A stretch of DNA of 64,000 nt, from positions 99,164,284-99,228,283 of the forward strand of contig CM070562.1 of NCBI GenBank assembly GCA_036346405.1, given 5' to 3'. A program made the position numbers and the translations under genes. Source of the stretch: Phyllostachys edulis (lineage: Eukaryota; Streptophyta; Magnoliopsida; Poales; Poaceae). Positions 44,651-55,021 of the stretch are shown here, one piece after another. Every line of letters begins with the position of its first letter. Position 1 is the stretch's first letter. The notes beneath the pieces are model-generated. The model did no database searches and was not told the DNA's origin. It worked only from the letters and a program-made list of their open reading frames with translations.

Positions 44651-44931
44651 TAGGGGCGGAGCTGGCATAGGCCAGACTCGGATCGGACGAACTACTTTTG
44701 ACCGGAAGTCAAAATTTTCTGTTTCTTCACAGAATTTTACATAATATTTTGATCCTAGATCTCGGACTATTTTCTAGGTGGTGTGCTCGGTATGCACCGG
44801 CACACCCAAAAAATTAAAAAACCTGCAGAGTATATAGGTAACAAGACCGAGCTTGAATCTATTGAACAAAACTTAAGATTTATGCATGAAATGTGCATCC
44901 CATTGAAAGCTTTCTAGCTCCGCCATTGCTG
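44651..44931. mobile_element. hAT-type MITE, 281 bp
   Basis: The ends TAGGGGCGGAGCT and, inverted, CAGCAATGGCGGAGCTAG share the inner GGCGGAGCT. Identical 8-bp flanks ATAATACC occur at 44643-44650 and 44932-44939, the duplication size of hAT elements. No coding capacity. Confidence 0.7.
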
Positions 44932-45290
44932 ATAATACCGGTTGCTTGGCCAAGTAAAGTGACCCTGCTTTACGCCCAACCAAACCAAGCTAGTTCTTGG
45001 TTTTATGGCTCGTAAAAAAGGCTGGGCATAGGCGCTCATGAATGCACCAATGTGAAAGAAAGGTCGGTGCGTGCAGTCCATTGTATCCCCTATCTTTTTT
45101 TTGACCTCTCCGGAGTTTGGAGCTTAGTCGCAGTGACCAATTGTCCTGCATCTGGGAAAGGTTAGTAGTTCCCAACGGAATGTGTCGAAGAATATAAAGT
45201 CTACTATTTTTTTTTACAGATTTGAAGAGCGATATAACGTTTTAATAAGTTTGGACACGTTGGCAGAACAAAAACAAAACGAAAACGTCG

Positions 45291-45362
45291 TATCAGAGCC
45301 AGGTTTCGATCCTGGGACCTGTGGGTTATGGGCCCACCACGCTTCCGCTGCGCCACTCTGAT
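45291..45362 (-). tRNA. Initiator tRNA-Met (CAT)
   Basis: The 72-nt gene folds as a cloverleaf. The acceptor ATCAGAG pairs with CTCTGAT, leaving a discriminator A. The anticodon stem is GTGGG/CCCAC with the three consecutive G-C pairs typical of initiators. The loop CCCATAA carries anticodon CAT (45328-45330 on the plus strand), and the T arm is CCAGG/CCTGG with loop GATCGAA(A), lacking the usual TTC as in eukaryotic initiators. It delivers methionine to the start codon in cytosolic translation. Pol III termination is supplied by T-runs just downstream (CGTTTTCGTTTTGTTTTTG on the minus strand, 45270-45289). No intron and no encoded CCA. No defect is visible. Confidence 0.95.
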
Positions 45363-46265
45363 TTTGCTGATAGACATTGTTCCCTAATTTAGTTATCATA
45401 TATGTTAAGGGCCCATCCTCTATTCCTCACGATCTTCCTCGCATAAATCGTCGAAATCCGCATGTAGGAGAGGAAGGTACAGATGAGATGGGGCACGTCG
45501 TAAAGGAGATGGCTTGTTAACATATTACAGCAGCCGGTAAGAACCGAGAAGTAGGCACATACAAAGCCACGCAAGTGAGTGTGCAAAGTTGCACGTACCC
45601 ACACCCCGTCAGTCCCTGCTAACAGACAGTTCACAGCAACAGTACTCATCCATTTTTTCGCTGAAATAGCAACTTGCAAACATCGACCGTGTTATCATGC
45701 GGTCCATGCCAGTTTATGCATCAGTTAAAACTTCTTTGCCAGTTGCAAGATGTATATAGTTTCTTAGTTATCGTCCCCGCGTGAGTCGTGCCTTCTGTGC
45801 CGAATCCGATACGAGCCCCATGCATGCATGAGCATTCGTACGTACAGATACAGGCAGCCCACATCGACCAAATATCCGGAGGCGCGTGTGGCGGAAGTGG
45901 TGGCCACATGCGAGTAGGTTGGTGATGGGTGAGAAACCAACTTATTCTCAATTTAACCCACAACAACAGACTCCACTTTTCCAATCCAAATCAATCCACT
46001 TTATATATCTTAGTATCTAACCCAAACCAATCCATCTGATACTTTAACCCAAACCAACCTAAACCATTTCTATAGATTCAACCCACTTTCCCAACTTATT
46101 TCAACCCATCTCCAACCGACCAAGTTCAGGCATTCATGTTACGAATCCCCACCGGCTAGAGCACAACAAAGATAAGACAATCATGTACCGGATGTCTTGA
46201 CCATATGCATTACAAAGCTTGCTTAGTGCCTATGTCTCCAACTGAGTTCTTTTTTCTTTAAAAAC
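45363..46265. other. Intergenic stretch, ACCCAAACCAA-rich at its end
   Basis: No gene is seen. From about 45930 to 46120 the plus strand is rich in AACCCA, CCAAACCAA and CAACCCA words, resembling subterminal repeats of a hAT element, but no paired end is visible. Confidence 0.4.
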
Positions 46266-46270
46266 TAAGT

Positions 46271-49200
46271 TGTCGGGACCCGGATTTATACATCCGAAAC
46301 TATCTGCGTATTCTAAACTAGTCCCAGATCAGTAGCTAGCTTACACAGGAAACATCGATGAAATACCATCCACTTATCAATTTAACTAAAAAGATATCAA
46401 AATAACAAATAGTAATAATAACTGGACCTTATGGTCAATGTTTACTTAACTTGCCACGTATGGCTAAAGAAATAAATAAACTCTTGTAGCGGAACGGAAA
46501 AACTTGAAAAGACTAATCAACATGCCCATAGACAATCGAGTGGAAACCACATCCTAATTCGTAAAGTCTTTATAAAACTCTTGTCCGTAGAACTCTTGAG
46601 CATCTTGACATTCTTCAACTGAGCAGTAAAATTTGAAGCCGTGAGTACATAAAGTACTCAACAAGTCGTCGGAAAACAGTATGTAATTAATATTCATGCC
46701 AGGCTAGAACAAAGGATTAGCTGTATGGTTCTTTTGCACAAAGCAGTATTGATGATAAATACGGTAAATAGATTGAAATATGCAATTGAAAAGAATAGTA
46801 AATAAATAAACAATTACTTTGAAACAACCAGTGAACTTCCCATTCACTTCCCAACCAAACCGATAAGTGAATTCCCCATTCACCAAACGAACATCATATT
46901 CATCAAGTGAACTTTCTATTCACACTCTGACACATATTATAAAGAGATTCTACCTCTCGTGTGAAATTCCCGAGCACGTCCATGACCGCAAAAACGGCTG
47001 TTTAAACAATTTTTAACTCTACAGAGATTGTACAGCTTTACTCTCAAAAGATAAATCAACTTATAATATATATACACATACTTCTGAAGGTGCATGACTA
47101 AGTGATTATCACAAGGCTTTTATAAAGCTCCTTCTTAACCCAGTTCTGCCCACTAAGGTTTCAAAACTTAATATCTCACCAACTAGATAGCCCCCCCCTC
47201 TCGCGCCGTTGCAAGTATACGTACCCTGTAACTCACACTTCCACGACAGAACCAAAATTAAGACATTGCTAATTAATTAGCCAGGTCCATCCCATACTGG
47301 ACATGTGGTAGTACGATAAGGCCCAGTTCAATGGCACACAAAATTAAGTCCTTGACAAGTTACTCAAGCGAGTCTATCACATCCCACAACGTGCTAACCG
47401 CACCCCCTTTACTTCACGATCGCTCGCCTAAGCGGAAATCATTTTGTTCAACCAAGACCAATGATATACCCTCTCATGGTACACAAATTTTAACAACAGT
47501 GGCTATCCACCGCAATTCCATATTTAACATTATCAAACATGTGATCATGACCCCATTGTAACTAAGCATCTCTATAATACCCATGTTGGTGATACAAATA
47601 TGTCCAACTAATATAATGACCATTCTATGGTGACAAGTGATTCATGGTATTCAAATGTTCAATGGAGGCATAATGACAAATAGGTGGTTAACTATTCCCA
47701 AAAGCAGTTGATATAAAAGCATGCAATTCGGTATAAAACAATATAAATTTGAAATCATAGGTTCAACATGATCACATGACTACGACTTGCCTTAGCTTTG
47801 GCTTTGCTCAGTTACCACAATTGGATCTTCAAAGTTTGCTTCTGCTCCTGCTTCGTGAAACACAATGTCTAACGAGAGAGAAAACAACAAATGAAGCACA
47901 AATAAATCCAAAAATAGAAAAACCAATTAAAAAAGAAAGAACTTGATTTTAAATGAATTTAGGAATTTGAACGGACTGAATCGGAGTTCGGACGAAGGAG
48001 AACAGACTCTCGGAAGATTTACCGGAAAGGAAAAAGAGTGGGGGAGAGAAAAGAATATTCTTTGGAATATTCCTTCAGCTGAAAAGAAAAAGAAAACTTA
48101 ATTGAAACTGATAAGTGGGGCCCACTTGTAAGAGAGAGAGAGAGAGGATAACATGTGGGTCGGGCTGTAAGAGAGAGAATGGAAGATAGAGAGAGAATGG
48201 CAGGGGTGGCTCACATGCAGGAGGGAGAAACAGAGAGACAGGGAGCAAAACAGAGGAAGCGACGGCATTGGCGATGGACGACGGCAATGGAGCGGCGGCC
48301 AAGGGGCAAAACGGGTTGCTGGCGAGGAGACGGAGCTTTGAGCGACGACGACGCGGCGAGAACGGCGATGAGCCGCCGACAATGTCGATGGCGACGGGGG
48401 AGACTCAAGGGGCTCGCGGCAGCGACGGTGAAACGAGGGCGCCCGAGGAGAAAAAAGGTGAGCATTGGCTCGATGACAGCATAGAGGGCGGCTCGGGATG
48501 ACCGGAGAAGGATGGAGGCGGCGGCGCATCGACGACCGGAGGTGAGGAAGAAGATGCGACGATGGCGTGGTGTTAGGGTGGCGAAGAGAGAAAAAGAAAG
48601 CAGGGGGTCCAAAGAGGACAGTGAGGGACGCGAGGTGACGCGCACGAAAACGGCAAGGAACTCACCAGCGGCAAGATCGGAGGAGGGGCAGTGCAGCCAG
48701 ATTTGGGGAAGAAAAGGGCGGTGACATTCCGATGATCCTACCGAGATGGCGATGGAGCACGGTGTAGAACGTGTCGAGGCGAGTCCAACAGAGGTGATGG
48801 TGCAGGCGGAGGAGCAACACCGGCAACGGAACAGGTGACAAAATAGCTTGCGGCGACGACGGTGGCAACTTGGCAGATTGCGGCGAGACAAGGCCGAAAT
48901 CGACGAGGGTGGCTAGGGAAACCAGAGGAGGAGATTGATGAGCAAAAATTGACATGGAAGGTGCACCTTTATAGTGTTGGGAAGGGAGACTTTGCAAGGA
49001 ACACGACGACGAAACGTGCGGCAAACAGACACGGTTGGCAAAGTCGTGCACGAAGTGGAAAGGAAGAAGAAGGCAGGGCACTAACGGGTGGGGGCCACAT
49101 GGCAGAGAAAGAAGGAGGGAGGGAGGGCTGGTGGTCCTAATGCTGGCATGGAAGAAGGAAGGATGGGCCGGGCCGACAGAGAAAAAGGAAAAGGAAGGAA

Positions 49201-49560
49201 AAAAGAAAAGCGGGCTGGCGGGAAAAGAAAAGAAAAATGGGTTAGAAGAAAAGAAATGTGGTTCGAAAGGAAAATCCAAAATTTAAATTATTTCTGAATT
49301 TCATAATCTAGATTAAAGAGAACCAAGCTCAAAGAAATAGCAAACAAATTCCAAAAATTCCTAGAAAATTCCAAAAAATTCTTTGGAACTCAAGGAACCC
49401 AAATAAAACAACTTTTAAATTAATTGAAGTTTAGATTATTCACATTAAATTGTTTTAATTTATTAAAATTCACATTAATATTTGACTTAAACAAGAAAAA
49501 TCAAATGGTTACTTTTGTTTTAAAAAGCTTCAAAAACATTCCAAAATTTGGGATGTTACA
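46271..49560 (-). mobile_element. Gypsy-type solo LTR, 3.29 kb
   Basis: It starts TGTCGGGACCC and ends GGGATGTTACA (minus-strand LTR TGTAACATCCC to GGGTCCCGACA). The flanks share only 4 bp, AAGT (46267-46270 and 49561-49564). Homology to 16180-19335 is visible in the termini and in blocks such as ATTCTAAACTAGTCCCA, GGCCTTATGGTCAA-like and ACGACTTGCCTT. A GC-rich island lies at about 48100-49200. Long frames in that island (for example 48211-48891) are not accepted as genes. Likely the same Tekay/Del-type family as the 16-kb copy. Confidence 0.7.
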
Positions 49561-50333
49561 AAGTGAAATATATTATAAAATATGGAAAATCGTCCTAAAA
49601 TTCCATTTGCAAAATAAAAAAAAAGATTAGAGAAATTCCATAAATTTTGAAAAAAAATACGGAAAACAAAAAATCGGATAATTGAAAAAACAAAAAACTA
49701 AACATGAATTAAGGTGTATCTACGGGATTACATCAAGATGCATCTTCATAATTCATAATATCTGAAAGTTTTGAATAAACAACAACTACATTGTTGGAAA
49801 CTCTTCTAAATAAAGTAGTTCTTCCTACAAAACCATGATGCAACTTTTGCTTGTCAATCCTAGCACCAAGACACAAAAAATAGTCCTCTTGAAACATGGA
49901 TGATGGTAACAAAGGTCCTCGAACAGAGCAACATGGAACTTGGAGTTGGAGACACAACAAACCGGAACATTGTCACTATTTGTGCACACCATGCCACCTG
50001 GAGATTGTAAAAGTTAGCCTTGTCATAAATTCATGAAGCAATTTAGACAGTAGTAAAAAAACGAAGCAATTTAGACAATTATCCTTATTGTTGATATGAT
50101 GAGTAGGTATAGTAAGAAGAATGAGTAAGAAATTTCTGATGTTTTAGCATACATATTAATCTGCAATATGGTAGTAGAAATAACATGAAAGAAAATAGAT
50201 ATAGAGCACTTCTAGTAAAATATTCAACACCGGGCTTTTAGCATACATGCTAATCTGCAATATGGTGTTCAGTCATCAATGTTACATTGATTTCCTTGAC
50301 ATGGTTCCCATATGGGCCTGGCTATTGAGTATA
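49561..50333. other. Flank between solo LTR and Helitron
   Basis: AT-rich sequence with no recognisable exon. Near the Helitron end, the phrase TTTTAGCATACAT followed by TAATCTGCAATATGG occurs twice, at about 50145 and 50240. Confidence 0.45.
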
Positions 50334-50365
50334 CTAGAGCCTAGCACGTGCCTTGGTGCGCGTGC
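50334..50365 (-). terminator. Helitron 3' hairpin and CTAG terminus
   Basis: On the minus strand, GCACGCGC-ACCAAG-GCACGTGC forms a stem with one C-A mismatch and a 6-nt loop. Ten nucleotides then lead to the end at CTAG, followed by T in the flank. Hairpin, spacing, CTRR end and insertion next to T match the canonical Helitron 3' end, which acts as the stop signal of rolling-circle transposition. Confidence 0.75.
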
Positions 50366-50876
50366 AAAAAACATTACAGTTATACCAGTAATCATTGTAC
50401 ATTTAGAAGCCATGTCTAAAACAACACCGAAGCTAACTTTAGGGAAAAAACGTGTAAGAATGACGATATGGCCAGTGCATAAACAATTAGTATTGGGAAG
50501 CTAGTTGTACACATACAATTTGAATTATGATGTAGGGAGTAAACACAAAGACTAAAACGAGTATAATATGAGTATATTTAGGCAGGTCTATATGCAGCAG
50601 TAAACAAAAGAATACTTGGTCAGTCTCCATTCGAAGCTTTATCGAAGATCAAAGGCAAAACGACCATACTAAAACTGAGCACAAGCTCTATCAAAGGAGC
50701 ATAGAGAAACTAGATGACATATAGTCTAGCAGCATATATAGGAAGGTCATAATATTACAGGACGAATATAGAGCACACCATATGTTTTTAAGAGTAGATT
50801 ACATAAAACAAAGAGCAGTGGTTGATGTAGCAAAGAGTACAAAATATGGATTTTTAGGGTAGAAGCAAAATGTAAG

Positions 50877-51086
50877 CTATGATGTGGCAGCATACTTCGT
50901 CTGAGTGACTGCAGGAAGACAAAAATGGTTCAAATTAGCACGCAGGCTTTTGAAGGGAATAGGGAATTCAATAGGGATGTTTATAGACGATGGTATAGAT
51001 AACATACCTAGAGCAAGTTGTTGCCTCCTGCATCCTGGCGACTCTTTTTTCGCAAGCTCAGAAGCAGGGATATCCTCCAATGGCAC
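50877..51086 (-). pseudogene. Possible tail exon of the RPA-like gene
   Basis: The minus-strand frame begins with PLEDIPASELAKKESPGCRRQQLAL and ends at a stop at 50877. A short polar exon like this could be the last exon of the RPA-like gene, separated from it by the CACTA insertion. The link rests on position, strand and style only. Confidence 0.3.
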
Positions 51087-52177
51087 GTACTTTGTGCTGC
51101 AAAATATTGTGCAAACGGTGAGGACAGAGCATAGATCGTTTTAGATAGTTAGGTGACAACTGTATAGCACTAACCACACGACCATGAGTAGGAACAGAAG
51201 TAAACAACAATTCAACTCTTTACCTCTTGGGTTCTGCCGATGTAGTGGATATTCAACAATATGACCAAGGCTATGTGATAGCACTATGCAGGTAATAAGG
51301 AAGTATATTTGAACGGAAAGATGTTATCACATAGCCACAGACATATTAAGACGGCGAGAGAGCTCCACTGATTTGAGTGTACGTTGGGTGAAATCTATGT
51401 ATCACGTTTGATGTTGCTGTACTTATCAATGCTGCAAGTTCTAAAAGGAATGACCATCTATTCACTACTACAAAAAGGCTAATACTAGACGCCTTATCAC
51501 AGACGGTTGACCAAAACCGTTTGTATTAAATGCAATCACAGGCGGTTTTGGTTTAGAGACCGTCTGTGTTACTGGCTGCGCTAAAAACCGTCTTTGAAGA
51601 GGTAATATCACAGACGGTTCATAGCTAAAACCTTCTGTGACTTATCACAGACGGTTATCGTCTGTGATAATTCTACATATCACAAACGATTTTCAACAAA
51701 GAACCGTCTGTGAAACATCACAGACGGTTTTTTGTTATAACCGTCTGTGATAATATCGCTACAGCTCCTAGTTGAAGCCCGATGAGTTTCTTCGTCGTCG
51801 ATGCATCTCAATTCGTCGCATCAATGCCGCTTCGGCTCCCCGATGCGTCTCTTCGTCTCACGCTCCAAATTTATTCCTTGTTTTATGAAAAGGATCATCG
51901 CCATCGAAGATGATCATCCCCACTTATACAAAAAAAACAAAGATGGTCAGTTTCTTCGCTTCCTTGTCGCCGCATTGATGGCCTACCGCCACACTTTGAC
52001 GAGCACCTCTCTCGTTATACGCTGAACTGCGGTCGGAAGAACACTGCTTAAACAAGGTCTTCACTCCGTCCGAGAATTTGCCGAGTAGGTGACGCCACCT
52101 TCCGCCGCCTTAACATTCTCCTCCGCCGTGTCTTCCGGTGATCTCCCACTTTCGACGAAGTTTATCAGGTCATCGAT

Positions 52178-52468
52178 GTGGTCCTCCAAAACGACATTAC
52201 ACGTCTCTGTGGAGGCTTGCCGTCACTTGATCACAGAATCGAGGTGGCAATGACCGAGTCGACTGTGCCGAGACCCTCAAGCAAGGAAGAGAGCCTATGG
52301 GCTCAATTCTTCTTAGTTCAACAGTCCGAGGGTCTTTGGGAGACACTCGAACGAGCACGTCAGTGGGTGGATGCATTTCAGGCTTCGTTCGATCACGAAC
52401 CGTCCGCCCCCGACGCCGCCGCCTACGAAGTATTGAAGATGGAGATAACAGCCTACCTCCGCCACTAG
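52178..52468 (+). CDS. Open frame in CACTA element, function unknown
   Basis: A 96-residue frame beginning MVLQNDITRLCGGLPSLDHR and ending EVLKMEITAYLRH. It is hydrophilic, with no domain I recognise, no signal peptide and no membrane segment. The flanking region (51790-52180) has coding-like composition with frame changes, so this may be part of a captured host gene. Expression is unknown. Confidence 0.3.
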   Translation: MVLQNDITRLCGGLPSLDHRIEVAMTESTVPRPSSKEESLWAQFFLVQQSEGLWETLERARQWVDAFQASFDHEPSAPDAAAYEVLKMEITAYLRH

Positions 52469-52616
52469 AAAAACTTTGTTTATTTATAGGTTTCTACTTT
52501 TTTTAATCTTTTTGTAAGTGACTGGCCACGCTGTTTGGCCATATGAAAATTCTAAAATTAAAAAATTAAAAAGTTTGGAGGTGAAGTTACTATATTAATT
52601 ATATGTTGAATTATTA

Positions 52617-52619
52617 CTC

Positions 52620-52654
<35 letters not shown>

Positions 52655-52655
52655 G

Positions 52656-52748
<93 letters not shown>

Positions 52749-52751
52749 ATA
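52617..52751. repeat. Microsatellite (TATG)n then (TATATG)n
   Basis: About 8 units of a TATG-type repeat pass into about 14 units of TATATG. It yields a meaningless Tyr-Ile frame on the minus strand. Confidence 0.95.
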
Positions 52752-52859
52752 GTTAAAGCAAATTTTCAAAGAAGATTTAAATGACAAAATTGACATGTAA
52801 ACATGTAATTTCTTCATGTCATGTAAGTGTATATATATACAAGATAAATATACTTGAGA

Positions 52860-52950
52860 AAAACCATTTCACGACGGTTCCACAATGGAACCGTTTATGA
52901 TATTATCACTGACGGTTCCATAATAGGACCGTCGTGATAAGTCTCTATAT
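52860..52950. repeat. Internal CACTA-like GACGGTTCC repeats
   Basis: Within the CACTA element, about 90 bp hold direct and inverted ACGGTTCCAYAATRGAACCGT-type repeats and TATTAGTAGG. This resembles the inner edge of another CACTA terminus, suggesting a composite or nested insertion. Confidence 0.5.
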
Positions 52951-53604
52951 TAGTAGGAACCCGCCGCTAGGGTTTGCGCCGCCTAACTCTCGTCACTCCC
53001 AGCCGCTTAGGGTTTGCGTCGCCCTAACTCATCACTCCCAACAAGATTTACTCTCGTCTGCTCTCCCCACATCGACGCCGCCGCCGACCTGCCGCCGTCG
53101 CCGTTGTCGCCGGCCAGACACCACTCAGACCGCACAAGACACTCATACGATAGTAGTGTCTTGTGTAGTTTCAGGGTCATGCCACAACTACGGTGACGCC
53201 GCCACCCAAGCCACTGGGCTTGGCCCCACGTGTCGCCTGCGCCACCATGGCTTGGTTCTCCTGCTCGGCCTCCTGCGCTCGGGCCCTGGCCGGGCTTTGC
53301 TTTCCCCATGCTCCCTCTATTCTCCTCTAGATCTGTTAGCTTAATGTCTTTTGTTGAGTTTGATTTTTATGCTCCTTAAGTTGTGTCCTGATGTTTGTGT
53401 GATTTATGCAAGGTGAAGGAGATGGATGAGGGTTGTGCTGGTGGTGGGGTCGTCGCCGTGGTTGCGTTGTACTGAGGTATCACCCTACCATACTCCCTCG
53501 ATCTCTGTCTCTACCCCCTTGCTATGTGATGAAAATGGCTAGTGCTCTGCAATGGATGCCGAGGGCTACTACTGGTGTGGTGGCCGGGTTTGAACTGCTC
53601 AATA

Positions 53605-53893
53605 ATGTTAGTAGTCTTATGCTGAAATTGAATTGATAATTAGTTCATATTAATAGTCCCCTTGCTCGTGATGTAATGATGTTAATAGTCTTATGTGAAA
53701 TTGAATTGATAATTAGTTCATATTAATAGTCCCTTGCTCGTGATGTAATGATGTTTATAGTCTTATGCTGAAATTGAATTGATAATTAGTTCATATTAAT
53801 AGTCCCTTGCTCGTGATGTAATGATGTTAATAGTCTTATGCTAAAATTGAATTGATAATTAGTTCATATTAATAGTCCCCTTGCTCTGTGATG
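53605..53893. repeat. Four tandem copies of a roughly 75-bp unit
   Basis: The unit contains GAAATTGAATTGATAATTAG, TTCATATTAATAGTCCC and GTGATGTAATGATGTT. Four nearly identical copies are present with small indels. Confidence 0.9.
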
Positions 53894-54321
53894 TAAACTG
53901 AGGGCTATTGGTGTATGTGCATTGTATGCATCTTGCTTAGTTCATGCTGTGGGTTCAGATTGACAAAAATGAATGGGGATGGTAGGTTTGGTTAATGCTC
54001 TCTGATGGATACTGAAGGTTATTGATGCCAGTTCTAGCTTTGTGCTTGGTTGGCTTACGTTGGATGTGGCTCGGATGGGGCTTGGCTGCAATTAACTTTT
54101 CAAATTTGTAAAGGTTTAGGCTTGGTGTGTATTGTATTCGAAAACAAGACCAAATGAGTCAAAAACTACTACAACACCTCTTCACCTGTCTCTCGCCATT
54201 CATTTCACCTTTGTCTGTGTAACTATGTTCATGCCGATCAAGTTCTCCTACCTTGCGTCCCAGGTACGTCCTACCATACCATTTATAATCTCTTATCTAT
54301 AAAGTCTCCAAGCAGTGGCTG

Positions 54322-54340
54322 CTTGTGCCATTAAAACCGG

Positions 54341-54411
<71 letters not shown>

Positions 54412-54927
54412 TAGTCTCTCAACCATTGTTAAGCATGTAATTGTCTTTAAACCCAACAAGAACACCAAGCAACAAGTTGAGAATTCTTTTGAAATGTGAG
54501 AATGGTTGTTTTGTGTTCTTGTTGGGTTTAAAGACGATTACATGCTCAAGAATGGTTAGTTGTCGATACATGATGCCACTTTCCAATGGAATACCACAAG
54601 ATCCACGCCACTTTCAACATAGCGACGCCCAATTACCTATCGACAACATCCGTAATTGATGTCCCGACTATCTCCTTGCATCCATACTTTTTAAACTTGC
54701 AGGCTCAATGAGGTTGCCCGTGGCTACCGCCTCATCCTTCTCATGTCAGGTGGACGATCCCCCAAAGTGGCCGAGAGATCATTTAACATATATATTTGTG
54801 GTCGAACGTTTGTGATAGTATACATCAGCAGACGGTTTGATGACTTTTCTATAAAGCCATGATGACTTTTTGCTATTATATGGTATATATATATATATTC
54901 AAACCGGCATATATATATATATATATC

Positions 54928-54979
<52 letters not shown>

Positions 54980-55021
54980 TATGAATATATATATATATAA
55001 TGCCGGTTTTAATGGCACAAG
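54322..55021. repeat. Long inverted repeat bounded by perfect 22-nt arms
   Basis: The 22 nt at 54322-54343 (contains GCCATTAAAACCGG) is the exact reverse complement of 55000-55021. Both arms lead inward into (AT)n tracts: 54345-54409 and several between about 54883 and 55000. A transcript through here could fold into a very long stem. Confidence 0.85.
54421..54557. repeat. Inverted repeat with 45-nt arms
   Basis: The arm 54421-54465 pairs with 54513-54557 at 42 of 45 positions around a 47-nt loop. The core is CTTTAAACCCAACAAGAACAC. It lies inside the larger inverted repeat. Confidence 0.88.

Noticed and set aside
48098..49279. Overlapping frames of 143, 226 and 205 residues
   Set aside because: All lie inside the 46271-49560 solo LTR and look compositional (Ser/Pro/Phe-rich).
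52614..52817. Tyr-Ile repeat protein
   Set aside because: Translation of a TATATG microsatellite.
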